Below, in pieces: positions 53,569 through 62,387 of a stretch of 64,000 bases of DNA. A program made the translations under genes and the position numbers. The notes beneath the pieces were generated by a model. It ran no database searches. It had not been told where the DNA came from and saw only the letters and a program-made list of their open reading frames with translations. The stretch comes from Pseudarthrobacter sp. SSS035 (GTDB taxonomy: Bacteria > Actinomycetota > Actinomycetes > Actinomycetales > Micrococcaceae): contig NZ_CP096882.1 in assembly GCF_023273875.1 (NCBI RefSeq), forward strand, positions 4,650,001-4,714,000, read 5' to 3'. Each line of letters starts with the position of its first letter. Within the stretch, counting starts at the first letter, position 1.

Positions 53569-54543
53569 TCAGATGATCTTGTGCTTCTGGAGGAACTTCT
53601 GCACGACCAAGTCCGCGGGCAATCCGTCGAGTTCGACTTGGCCGTTGAGTTCCAGGATCGTGTCCTGGGTCAGAAGTTTGGCGACGGCGTCGAAGAGCTT
53701 GTCGTACTTCGCTTTGTTCGCGTCATAGATATTGCCGGTCATGTTCACTGCGGGGTTGTAGATCGGAAAGAAGGTCTTGTCGTCATCGAGGACGGTGATG
53801 TGTTCTTTCGCGAGGCGCGAGTCGGTGCTGACGAGGTACATGAAGTTGCACTTCTTCTGCTGGATCGCCTGGTAGATGACGGTCACCTCGACCGGATACA
53901 CCGTCCCCTCCGGCTGTTTGAAGTCGTAGGCCTTTTCTAGACCGGGCAAGCCGTCATCGCGAGTCGCAAACTCTGCACTTGCGCAGAGAGTCGCTTCTTT
54001 CGGGTTGGTCCGCGCCAGTTCGGCGTAGTCCGAAAGAGTCTTGACTCCAGTGCCCTTGGCCGCATCCGGGCTGGCACCAAGGCCGTACGTGTTGTTGAAT
54101 GGCGCAGGGGCAAACCAGGAAATATCGTTCGTCGCATCGTCCGCGCGAACCGCGTCAAAGAGTGCGTTTGGATCGGTGATCGGATTGGTCTTCTTGAAAA
54201 TGGTGAGCCATGCTGTACCGGTGTACTCGTAGTAAGCGTTGATTTCGCCGCTTTCCAAAGCTGCCCGAGCCACGTTGGTGCCTGCGAGGCCGGTCTTGTC
54301 TGTCACCTTCGCGCCGGCGGCCTCAAGTGTCTGAACGAGAATTTCGCCCAGGATCTTCTGCTCTGGGTACTCCTTGGAACCGACCGACATGGTGACGCCG
54401 CTGAGATCAACAGTTGAAGCGAGTGAACCCGCGGAGCCCGTCGTCGCACCGCCATCGCTGCCGCCGCAGGCAGTGAGCGCCATCGCCGAAACCACCAGAG
54501 TGGCCGTTACGGCTGAGACGCGGATGTTCTTACCAATCTTCAT
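53569..54543 (-). CDS. Glycine betaine/choline-type binding lipoprotein
   Basis: A 324-residue OpuCC/OsmX-class binding lipoprotein with a signal peptide, lipobox LTAC (Cys24) and a Gly/Ser linker. The mature domain opens MSVGSKEYPEQKILGEILVQTLEAAG and carries SGEINAYYEYTGTAWLT, the hallmark of osmoprotectant binding proteins. It differs strongly from the 9300 protein, so the two importers probably carry different cargo. It follows the permease at 54588 and precedes the enzyme genes, which points to uptake for catabolism, not osmoprotection. Confidence 0.9.
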   Translation of the reverse strand: MKIGKNIRVSAVTATLVVSAMALTACGGSDGGATTGSAGSLASTVDLSGVTMSVGSKEYPEQKILGEILVQTLEAAGAKVTDKTGLAGTNVARAALESGEINAYYEYTGTAWLTIFKKTNPITDPNALFDAVRADDATNDISWFAPAPFNNTYGLGASPDAAKGTGVKTLSDYAELARTNPKEATLCASAEFATRDDGLPGLEKAYDFKQPEGTVYPVEVTVIYQAIQQKKCNFMYLVSTDSRLAKEHITVLDDDKTFFPIYNPAVNMTGNIYDANKAKYDKLFDAVAKLLTQDTILELNGQVELDGLPADLVVQKFLQKHKII

Positions 54544-54587
54544 GAAATGCCTTTCGTTGTGACAGCTTGGGTGGAATCTAAGTGGGT

Positions 54588-55379
54588 TTAGAGACCCTTC
54601 GGGGTCAGGAAGTCTTGCGCCAATCTGGCGATGTGATCCAAGAAAATTGCCAGAAACGCGGTCAATGCTGCGCCGACGATCGTGACGATGTCGCGGTTCT
54701 GAATAAGTCCGACCAGAATGATCGATCCGAGACCTCCGGCTCCGGCGAATGCCGCCACAGTTGCGGTCCCGACATTCCAGACGATGGCGGTACGAAGTCC
54801 GGCCAACACCACCGGCACTGCCAGCGGCAGCTCGACTTGTCGCAAGACCTGTCCGCGCGTCAGACCGATACCGGAAGCTGCTTCTTTGAGTTCGGCATCG
54901 ATCTGTTCCAGACCAGCAATGGTGTTGCTGAGTACGGGCAACAGTGCACTGATGATGAGCGCGTAAATCGCATACTGCGCCCCGAGGCCGAGGGTGAGCG
55001 CGAAAAGTACGATCAGACCGAAACTGGGGACTGACTGCGCCGCCACCAGGATTGCCTGAGCAAGTGGTGCGATGCGTCGGGCCGAAGGACGGGACAGTAA
55101 AATTCCCAACGGGACCGCGATGAGGAGGACCACCATGGTCGAGGCTCCGACGAGCAACAGGTGCTGGTAAAGCGCTGTCAGCAGTTGGGGGCCGGTCAGG
55201 ATGCGTGCTTCTACGCTGTCGAATTCGCGTGTCTTCACCCACAGATAGAGGACGAATATTGCGACCAGAAGAACGATCGGGGTCGTGAAGATCAGCCGCA
55301 AGGGCACCCGGCGGCCTGTTGCCGTACCGCTGTCTGGCTCGGCAATAATGTCCCGGGGAAGCTCAGTTGCGGTGGTCAT
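54588..55379 (-). CDS. ABC permease, osmoprotectant type
   Basis: A 263-residue permease with six membrane segments, an arginine-rich cytoplasmic start, and the family segments SVPSFGLIVLFALTLGLG and DAELKEAASGIGLTRGQVLRQVELPLAVP (ATPase-docking loop). It overlaps the ATPase stop by 17 bases and lies 44 bases before the lipoprotein gene. Confidence 0.9.
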   Translation of the reverse strand: MTTATELPRDIIAEPDSGTATGRRVPLRLIFTTPIVLLVAIFVLYLWVKTREFDSVEARILTGPQLLTALYQHLLLVGASTMVVLLIAVPLGILLSRPSARRIAPLAQAILVAAQSVPSFGLIVLFALTLGLGAQYAIYALIISALLPVLSNTIAGLEQIDAELKEAASGIGLTRGQVLRQVELPLAVPVVLAGLRTAIVWNVGTATVAAFAGAGGLGSIILVGLIQNRDIVTIVGAALTAFLAIFLDHIARLAQDFLTPKGL

Positions 55380-56508
55380 AGGTCAACTCCTCGCTCAGTC
55401 GGCGCTGGTTCAAAAGAGCGCCGCCAGATGTACTCGCAACCGCTCGGGTCACGGCCGCGAATTCGAGGCAGCCCGCGAGGCGGCCATCCTCGCCAACAAG
55501 AATTGCCGCCGGAGCGCCGCTGCGCATCATCTGCCCGAGGGCGTCTGCGAGCCGGGTGCTGGGTCCCAGCCGAAGCGGATCGACCGGCCGGAAGCGCCTG
55601 CTCGCACCGTCGACAAGGAGCCAGCCCACCGGACGGCCGGCTTCAAGGACGACTGTGGCGGCCCCATGCGTTTGTGCCTGTTCGGCCTCGCCCGGCTGCA
55701 CCGTGGTCGTGGGCAAAACAGTGAGTGCCTCAGCTTTGACCTCGAGCAATGACAAGGCTCGAAGTTCGGCGTTCTCGCCGAGGAAGTCGCGCACGAAGTC
55801 GTTGGCGGGGTTGGCGAGGATCTGTGCCGGAGTGTCGAACTGCGCCACCGCCGAGCGGTCGCGCACAATCGCAATGCGGTCCCCCATTTTGACGGCCTCG
55901 CTGAGATCGTGGGTGACGAAGACAATCGTCTTGCAGATTTCCTTCTGCAGACGTAGAAACTCATCCTGAAGTCGTTCGCGGGCAATTGGATCGACTGCGC
56001 CGAACGGTTCGTCCAGCAACATGATTGGCGGATCGGCAGCCAGCGCCCGGGCGACACCCACGCGTTGGCGCTGCCCACCGGAGAGTTGCTTGGGGTAGCG
56101 ATCACGGTACTGCGAGGGATCCAAACCGACGAGATCGAGCATCTCGTCCACTCGTGCTGGAATCTTCGACGAGGGCCACTTAAGCAATTTCAATACGGCT
56201 GCCACATTGTCGCCGACGCGCCGGTGCGGAAACAACCCACCCTGTTGGATGACATAGCCGATGCTTCGTCGTAACTCGTTCGGGTCTACGTCAGTGACGT
56301 CCTGGCCGTCGATGATGATCCGACCGGACGTTGGCTCGACCAGACGGTTGATCATCTTCATGGTCGTGGTCTTTCCGCACCCTGAGGGTCCGACCAGCAT
56401 GACAATTTCGCCCTTGCGCACCCGGAGGTCCAGATTGTCGACCGCTGGCTCAGAACACCCGGGGAAGGTCTTAGTCAGATTTTCAAGGTGGATAAATGGG
56501 TCAGTCAT
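55363..56508 (-). CDS. ABC ATPase, osmoprotectant type
   Basis: A 381-residue ATPase: Walker A GPSGCGKTT at 40-48, signature LSGGQRQR at about 140, Walker B LLDEPF, and the switch VTHD. A tail after residue 240 without a clear CBS pair replaces the usual CBS domains (FRPVDPLRLGPSTRLADALGQM and SGAPAAILVGEDGRLAGCLEF may be one degenerate CBS). It overlaps both permease genes (8 and 17 bases). Confidence 0.92.
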   Translation of the reverse strand: MTDPFIHLENLTKTFPGCSEPAVDNLDLRVRKGEIVMLVGPSGCGKTTTMKMINRLVEPTSGRIIIDGQDVTDVDPNELRRSIGYVIQQGGLFPHRRVGDNVAAVLKLLKWPSSKIPARVDEMLDLVGLDPSQYRDRYPKQLSGGQRQRVGVARALAADPPIMLLDEPFGAVDPIARERLQDEFLRLQKEICKTIVFVTHDLSEAVKMGDRIAIVRDRSAVAQFDTPAQILANPANDFVRDFLGENAELRALSLLEVKAEALTVLPTTTVQPGEAEQAQTHGAATVVLEAGRPVGWLLVDGASRRFRPVDPLRLGPSTRLADALGQMMRSGAPAAILVGEDGRLAGCLEFAAVTRAVASTSGGALLNQRRLSEELTYDHRN

Positions 56509-57148
56509 GGAGGCCTCTTGATGTCGTTAATTTGCCAAGGTTGATGAATGCAAGATTGAGGATGAGTCCCACGATGGCGACGCCCACTATTCCCGACAAC
56601 GCCTGGTACAGGGCTGTCGGTGCGCCGAGGGTATTGAGCCCGTCATAGATTGCGCGGCCAAGTCCAGGTCCTCGCACGATCGCGCCGATTGTTGCCGTGC
56701 TGACAAGCAACAGAGCCGCGACTCGAATCCCGGTGAGGATGATGGGCCACGCCATCGGAAACTCCACTTTCATCAGGCTCTGTCGCCGACTCATGCCGAT
56801 CGCTGCAGCGGCTTCCACCACAGAAGCGTCTACGCCATTCAATCCAACGATGGTGTTCTGAACGATCGGAAGTAGCGAGTAAAGGGTCAAAGCCACCAAC
56901 ACCGGCGGCCAGCCAAGTCCGATAATGCTGATCAAAAGCACATACAAAGCTAGGGACGGAATCGTAAGCAACACGCCGCTCATCTTGATAGCAATCGCTT
57001 TCGCGCGGGGGCGCCTGTAAACAGCGATTCCCAAAGAAACGCCGACGATGCTGCCCAGAAGCGTTGCCACTAAGACAACGACAATGTGTTCGCCGAACTG
57101 CTGGACCAACTTCCCGCCGAAGTACGACCAGTAATCCAAGTAGCTCAC
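56501..57148 (-). CDS. ABC permease, osmoprotectant type (first gene of the leftward operon)
   Basis: A 215-residue permease with about six membrane segments and the loop DASVVEAAAAIGMSRRQSLMKVEFPMAWP. The GTG at 57148 was chosen because GGAGAGGAG lies just ahead; a longer in-frame start at 57211 has no ribosome site. Being first, it places the operon promoter in 57149-57250, next to the adh remnant. Confidence 0.9.
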   Translation of the reverse strand: MSYLDYWSYFGGKLVQQFGEHIVVVLVATLLGSIVGVSLGIAVYRRPRAKAIAIKMSGVLLTIPSLALYVLLISIIGLGWPPVLVALTLYSLLPIVQNTIVGLNGVDASVVEAAAAIGMSRRQSLMKVEFPMAWPIILTGIRVAALLLVSTATIGAIVRGPGLGRAIYDGLNTLGAPTALYQALSGIVGVAIVGLILNLAFINLGKLTTSRGLHD

Positions 57149-57247
57149 GACTACTCCTCTCCATTCGATAGTTGACAGTTGGTGCGAGATGAACGAAGCA
57201 GCGGAATTCACACCGGCACCGATCCTGCACGCACTGCCTCAATGAGG

Positions 57248-57649
57248 TTAAGTGATGGAACCCACAACAGTCAACAGGTAACCACCACTTTCAGCCAGTG
57301 ACTGCTTGCGTTTCGGAAGAATTCTCGCGCACCGGTCGGAAAGTGCTGAGGCGCGCACCAAGGTCTGGCCTTGACCCCGTTCGCGGACACGGGGTGATGC
57401 GGCTTTCGGTTCTGCCGCGGCCTGAGGTGAGAAACGCGACCCAGCCGGCTCTTGACACTCCACAAGCGCTTCCCCGAACCTGGTGGGTCCGCACACTTGA
57501 AGCGTCCCTCCTCGCAAGTCCCTCATCGCGCAGACACCTGAGGCTGCGAACCGAACCAACACCTCTCCGATCTTCGGCTCATCGAATTCGAGCCGTGTGC
57601 TTTCAAAGGACTGGTTGATTCCAGGCAGCAACGCTGCTGCTATTTGCAC
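57248..57649 (-). pseudogene. Zinc alcohol dehydrogenase 5' remnant, copy 2
   Basis: The GTG start and 43 residues (QIAAALLPGINQSFESTRL, GEVLVRFAASGVC) are in frame here, unlike the copy at 39857, but the zinc-enzyme sequence ends at Cys40 and continues as unrelated sequence for 90 residues. It points away from the IclR gene at 57887 and carries the second copy of the LacI-type operator in its leader. Confidence 0.8.
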
Positions 57650-57782
57650 GATGTTGATCCTTCAGCGAATTAGACCTGCAGTCATTCTTGTATCTGTGAA
57701 CGCGTTTACAGGGTTCAATCACTTGGCCATGCACTCCAAGGTAGCGTCAACACCATTTTGGAATCTGATCCACCCCTGGAAC
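57528..57782 (-). repeat. 253-bp inverted repeat, copy 2
   Basis: The inverted partner of 39724-39976. It holds the adh promoter, LacI-type operator (57695-57710) and 5' codons. The two copies bound 17.5 kb. Confidence 0.9.
57695..57710. promoter_or_regulatory. LacI-type operator in the adh leader, copy 2
   Basis: TGTGAACGCGTTTACA, the reverse complement of 39796-39811. Confidence 0.55.
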
Positions 57783-57886
57783 ACGCTCCGGTCAAAGTTG
57801 CGCCGGGAGCCGTGCTCAGGTATCAACACGAATGTCGTACTCCCAGGAGGGTTGACAGAGCCAATTCACTCGTCGAGACTGTTGCT

Positions 57887-58669
57887 GTGCGAAATGATAT
57901 TTCAGCCCATGACAGTGCTGGGGCTCGTACGCTGCGCCGCGGGCTGGCGATCCTTTCGCTTTTCACAGCCGAGCGAACCGTTCTCATGCAAAAAGAAATC
58001 TCCGAGCTTCTCGGCATACCGCTGCCAACTGTCGGCCGCCTCTGTCGCACGCTGGCTACCGATCACTATTTGGAGCAAGACCCGAAAACTCGGCAGCTCC
58101 GACTCGGAGCGCAGATACTTCGGCTGTCTGGCCGTCCGTCCGCCGGACTCACCGACGACGCGAGACGGTGGATGAACAGACTCAACACGGAATTCGATGA
58201 GGACATCAACATTGCGATCCTCGACGGCCAACATGCTTTGTATCTGGACGCGATCCCCAGCACAAAATTACTCACGACCCAAACTGCCGTAGGGTCTCGC
58301 GTACTTGCTCACTGCACTGCGATCGGCAAATGCCTCCTCGCTCAGCTCGACGATCTGGTCGTTCTCGATCGGATCGGCGGCGGACCCTATGAGGGACGAA
58401 CTGCACGCACCATTCGCAGGTGGGAAGACCTAAACGTCGAACTGCAAAGTATTCGCGATACGGGCCTATCGCGGTCCACCGACGAATACGAAGTGGGCCT
58501 CAGCGGATTCGCTGTGTCCCTTGGACCGGGCCCCAGCGGTGCCCCCATGGCGCTTTCGGTCTCCGTGCCCAACGCCCGCTGCTCCGATTCACGCACCGAA
58601 GCGATGGTCCGAGCCCTTCTTGACCCGATACAGAACCCGAACCAACCTGGAGCCAAATACCATGACTGA
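57887..58669 (+). CDS. IclR-family regulator, paralogue of 30858
   Basis: A 260-residue IclR protein closely similar to the 30858 regulator along its whole length: RTLRRGLAILSLFTAERTVLMQKEISELLGIPLPTVGRLCRTL, then DGQHALYLDAIPSTKLLTTQTAVGSR and RSTDEYEVGLSGFAVSL. The GTG at 57887 aligns with the GTG of the paralogue; the frame is open further upstream into the repeat but that part is not conserved. It heads a partly decayed copy of the acyl-CoA cluster. Confidence 0.9.
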   Translation: MRNDISAHDSAGARTLRRGLAILSLFTAERTVLMQKEISELLGIPLPTVGRLCRTLATDHYLEQDPKTRQLRLGAQILRLSGRPSAGLTDDARRWMNRLNTEFDEDINIAILDGQHALYLDAIPSTKLLTTQTAVGSRVLAHCTAIGKCLLAQLDDLVVLDRIGGGPYEGRTARTIRRWEDLNVELQSIRDTGLSRSTDEYEVGLSGFAVSLGPGPSGAPMALSVSVPNARCSDSRTEAMVRALLDPIQNPNQPGAKYHD

Positions 58670-58832
58670 TACAGCTGCGAGGCTGCTGGATGTGCCGGCC
58701 GAAATTGACGAATGGGCTCGCCAGCTAACCATCGAATTGGAGGAAGCGGCGAAGCGCTGTATAGCGGCTCTCCCGCAGACACCGATTCTCGTTATGTCTA
58801 CGAGCGAATGGGATTCGCTCAACAAGGAATGA
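58662..58832 (+). pseudogene. Acyl-CoA dehydrogenase, first 50 codons only
   Basis: The first residues TDTAARLLDVPAEIDEWARQL, followed by ELEEAAKRCIAAL, align with the start of the 31636 enzyme (DTAHRLTDVPKELDDWARQL). After about 40 codons the frame is lost and a stop ends it; all catalytic and FAD parts are deleted. It overlaps the IclR stop by 8 bases, showing the ancestral order IclR-dehydrogenase-CoA-transferase. Confidence 0.85.
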
Positions 58833-58842
58833 GCCTGCCCCG

Positions 58843-60090
58843 ATGAATAACCAAACACTCGACGACAATGCGTCCGGCCCGCTGGCGGGGATTCGCATCA
58901 TCGACTTCTCACAGTTTGTTGCTGGCCCCCTCTGCACGCTGCTCCTGGCCAACCTTGGCGCTGATGTGATCAAGGTTGAATCCCCCGTCGGAGATGCCTA
59001 TCGACACTACGAACCATTGGGGGATGGCGCCAGCACTCGACTGTATGCGCTCAATCAGGGAAAACGTTCAGTCGTTTGCGATCTCAAGTCTGTCGACGGT
59101 CGCGAATTTGGGGAGAAACTGATCACCTCGGCCGATGTCGTCGTCCACAACATGCCGCCGGAACGCGCCAAAAACTTCGGACTCGACAGTGAAACGATCC
59201 GCCGGATCAATCCGAAGGCGATTGTCACCGTCGTGACTGCCTTCGGCAGCGACGGGCCAAAATCCGGGCAGGTGGGGTATGACCTGATTGCGCAGGCCTA
59301 CTCGGGGCTGTTGATGGCTGACACAGATCCCAACGATGAGATTCCACGACGAAGCGGGGGTGTTCCTTACTCCGATATCACGGCGGGCCTTCTTGCCTGT
59401 ATCAGTGTGGTCGCTGGGCTCACCAATCGTTCCGGCGCCGAGGGACAGCATTTCGAGGTGTCACTGCTAGCAGCGTCCCTGCTCGCCCAAGTTCAGGACC
59501 TTGTCCGAATTGACAGCCCCTCGGAAAATCACGTCGACACTCACGAAATTGCTCAACACCATGATCTGGCCAGGGTGAGCAAGGAAGTCCGCGACGCTGG
59601 GAAACTCGAGCCCTACTACCGCTGCTACGAAGCTGCGGATGGATTCATCGCGCTCGCGTGCCTCACCACCCTTCAAAGGCGACGAGTCCTTGACGTCCTG
59701 AGTCTCGAGGACCCCTGGGTCGACAACCCACAGGCGTTACCGGCGAACGACGAGGAGCGAAACCTTCGCGAGTCAGTCGCCATCAACTTCTCCGAGCGCT
59801 TTCGACAGGCCACAGCCGCGCATTGGATCGAAAAATTCAATCAGGCTTCGATCCCGGCCGGGGAAGTACGCCTGCTGAACCACGTTTTTGACGACGAACA
59901 GGTTCGCGCCAACGGCCTGGTCCGGACGGTACACCAATCCCAGTCCGGCACTGTCGATGTCTTTGGGACGCCATTCAAGATCGATGGCCGACCCAGCCAC
60001 GCCACCTCGCCCGCACCCCGCCTGGGACAACACACCGACGAGTTGCAAACCGAGATGTCCACTTCCAAGGAGTACACCAATGTCGTCTGA
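58843..60090 (+). CDS. Family III (CaiB/BaiF) CoA-transferase, paralogue of 32796
   Basis: A 415-residue intact CoA-transferase; same length and about 70% identical by eye to the 32796 product ([66 protein letters not shown]). The gene is complete although the dehydrogenase in front is broken. It overlaps the crotonase start by 11 bases. The substrate acid is probably the same as, or close to, that of the first copy. Confidence 0.93.
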   Translation: MNNQTLDDNASGPLAGIRIIDFSQFVAGPLCTLLLANLGADVIKVESPVGDAYRHYEPLGDGASTRLYALNQGKRSVVCDLKSVDGREFGEKLITSADVVVHNMPPERAKNFGLDSETIRRINPKAIVTVVTAFGSDGPKSGQVGYDLIAQAYSGLLMADTDPNDEIPRRSGGVPYSDITAGLLACISVVAGLTNRSGAEGQHFEVSLLAASLLAQVQDLVRIDSPSENHVDTHEIAQHHDLARVSKEVRDAGKLEPYYRCYEAADGFIALACLTTLQRRRVLDVLSLEDPWVDNPQALPANDEERNLRESVAINFSERFRQATAAHWIEKFNQASIPAGEVRLLNHVFDDEQVRANGLVRTVHQSQSGTVDVFGTPFKIDGRPSHATSPAPRLGQHTDELQTEMSTSKEYTNVV

Positions 60091-60880
60091 CGTTGAAGCC
60101 CTCGCCTCATCCGTTCGGATGGACGTCGAGGACGGTGTCCTGATGGTGACCCTCGACCGTCCCAAAGCCAACGCCATCGACGTTGCCACCAGCCACGAGC
60201 TCTACGCCGCGTTCAACCGGCTGCAGGAGGACCCCACATTGAGAGTGGCCGTGCTGACCGGGGCCGGGGACCGGTTTTTCTCGGCGGGATGGGACCTGAA
60301 GGCCGCGGCCGCGGGAGAGTCCATCGAGGCCGACCACGGGCCTGGGGGCTTCGCCGGTCTGACCAGACTGTTCGGGTTACGGAAACCTGTCATTGCCGCA
60401 GTGAACGGCCTCGCATTCGGCGGAGGTTTTGAGCTCGCGCTGGCTGCCGATCTCATCGTGGCCGCCGAGCACGCCGAGTTCGCGCTTACCGAAGTGACCT
60501 TGGGCATGGTCCCCGGCTCCGGCGGTGTCCTGCGCCTTCCGAGAAAACTGCCCTCAGCTGTGGCCACCGAGATGCTGCTCACGGGTCGGCGGATGACCGC
60601 AGTTGAAGGGCATCAATGGGGTTTGGTGAATCGTGTCGTGGCTTCGTCCGAGTTGCTCGATGTGGCAATGAGGCTGGCCCGTGACATCTGTTCGAGCGCG
60701 CCCCTGGCCGTTGCAGCGGTCAAGGAGATCAGCGAGGCGACCATGTCGCTGGGCATCGAAGAGGCCTACCGACACAGCATGGATAGTTCTAGCTACCGGA
60801 CCCTGTTGAGCTCCGAGGACGCCAAGGAAGGACCACGGGCGTTCGTGGAGAAGCGTGCCCCACGATGGCAGGGACGCTGA
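60080..60880 (+). CDS. Enoyl-CoA hydratase, CaiD-like, with transplanted N-terminus
   Basis: A 266-residue crotonase related to carnitinyl-CoA dehydratase: [33 protein letters not shown] (first oxyanion loop), [47 protein letters not shown] with the catalytic Glu region, and the long C-terminal helix. Its first 13 residues ([12 protein letters not shown]) match the start of the short acyl-CoA dehydrogenase at 34040 (TTEVETFASSVR), so the present start was acquired by a deletion that joined the lost dehydrogenase subunit gene to a crotonase. Natural start of the crotonase is probably the Met at residue 14. Confidence 0.9.
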   Translation: MSSDVEALASSVRMDVEDGVLMVTLDRPKANAIDVATSHELYAAFNRLQEDPTLRVAVLTGAGDRFFSAGWDLKAAAAGESIEADHGPGGFAGLTRLFGLRKPVIAAVNGLAFGGGFELALAADLIVAAEHAEFALTEVTLGMVPGSGGVLRLPRKLPSAVATEMLLTGRRMTAVEGHQWGLVNRVVASSELLDVAMRLARDICSSAPLAVAAVKEISEATMSLGIEEAYRHSMDSSSYRTLLSSEDAKEGPRAFVEKRAPRWQGR

Positions 60881-61030
60881 CTGCCGCTTTGTGCAGTGCG
60901 TCTGACACCGATTTTGCAGAGAGGACATGGTGACATGCTCTTGTCACCCGCCCGCTGCAGTCTAAGAAACCGTCCGCAGGGCCCTGCTGCTGATTGGGCC
61001 CCCGTTAGCAGTCCAGCGTCTATGCGATAG

Positions 61031-61288
61031 CTAATTGTTTTTCTTGCGTCCAGTATTCCCAGTATCAGCGGTGAACTCCGGCCCGTTGTCACACCGGACG
61101 TAGGCCGGTGCGGTACCGGTTTCGGCGATGATGTTCTCCAGCACCGCGACCACGTCCGAGGCTTTGAACGACCGGCGCGGGATGATCGCCAGGGCCGTGC
61201 GGGTGTATTCATCGATGACATTGAAGAACCGGATGTGCCGCCCGCAGGAGGTCACGTCTGACTGGAAGTCGAAACTGACCACATGCAT
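61031..61288 (-). pseudogene. IS3-type transposase core, truncated
   Basis: The minus strand encodes FDFQSDVTSCGRHIRFFNVIDEYTRTALAI (first catalytic Asp) and YVRCDNGPEFTA (second Asp), then stops; the last Glu part is missing. The missing part is what the chimeric gene at 14764 carries, so both may be halves of related IS copies. It truncates the manA remnant on its right. Confidence 0.85.
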
Positions 61289-61324
61289 CGGATACTCTGC
61301 CGTCAGCCGTTTCTGCTCCCCGGC

Positions 61325-61974
61325 GCCTGGCGCGGCCGGATGTCCTCCGTGGGGTGGTCACGGATCTCACCGGGGATGATGAGGCGGGCGCTTTGCGGGC
61401 TGCCTTCAGCCGGCTGATCTGTGGCGGCGACGACGTTTCCGAAGCCACCGCCCAGGTGCTGAAAGTGCTCGGCTCCTCTGCTTCGGCCGGTCCATTCGTC
61501 CGTGAACTCTCCACCGCTGTGGAGCTCGGTGCCTTCTACCCGGGCGATCCCGGAGTGCTGATTTCCCTGCTGTTGAACCGTGTGACCCTGGCTCCGGGAG
61601 AAGCGGTGTACCTGCCTGCCGGCAATGTCCACGCCTACCTGAGCGGGCTGGGCGTGGAGGTCATGGCCTCCTCCGACAATGTGTTGCGCGGTGGGCTGAC
61701 GCCCAAGTACATCGATGTTCCGGAACTGACTAAGACCATCGAATTTGCTGCCCTGGGGATCCCCCGCATCGAGGCCGCCAGCTCTGACCTTGGCCAGGAG
61801 CTCTACCAGCCACCGTTCCAGGAATTCCAGCTGCAGCGGATTGAACTCGCTACTGGTGCCGCTCCGGTGCCCCTGCAGTTGGGCCGTGGCGAGAGCGCCT
61901 TTATCCCGGCCTCGGAGAATCCGGTCATGGTCCATCCGGTGGCCGGCGCGGAGGAACCGTCGCCTTCGCCGTAA
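61325..61974 (+). pseudogene. manA: Mannose-6-phosphate isomerase class I, C-terminal half
   Basis: The frame begins at the IS3 junction with RPDVLRGVV and continues LLNRVTLAPGEAVYLPAGNVHAYLSGLGVEVMASSDNVLRGGLTPKYIDVPEL, the cupin with the zinc-site HAY of type I phosphomannose isomerase. The first half with the other metal ligands is absent. Near the end a one-base loss at about 61945 replaces the expected TVAFAV strand by a short wrong tail. Confidence 0.88.
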
Positions 61975-62057
61975 CCACGTCAATGAAAGCCTGATCACTT
62001 GACCTCTGTCCTGCCAGCCGCCTGGGCAGACTTCCAGCACCGCCAGAAGGGCACCAA

Positions 62058-62315
62058 TTGAGTTTCGAAAACAATTCCGTTCCGAACCGCCTGGTCTACG
62101 GCTCCATGGGCCTCGGAGGCGATTGGTCCCCCTCACCGTATGGCCCCGCTGAGATCGATGAGGCCGAGGCCGCCATAGACGCAGCACTGGAGATCGGCAT
62201 CACGGTGTTCGATCACGCCGACATCTACCGGTCCGGCAATCGCATGATGCCGCGGCACCGTGACGAGGGTTGCTCCGAGATCAGACCTTCGGGACATCAT
62301 CCGTCCCGGAAATGA
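62058..62315 (+). pseudogene. Aldo/keto reductase, N-terminal fragment
   Basis: A TTG start after AGAAGGG opens RLVYGSMGLGGDW and continues ALEIGITVFDHADIYRSG, the first strand and the catalytic Asp/Tyr region of aldo/keto reductases (Tyr in DIYRSG). After about 60 residues the sequence no longer matches and stops, so about 240 residues are missing. Confidence 0.8.
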
Positions 62316-62387
62316 AGCGCACCACACCCCGACTTGTGTGAATAGAGGCCCTGCGAAACCGCACGGTTCGAAGAAAGGCGCAGTGAC

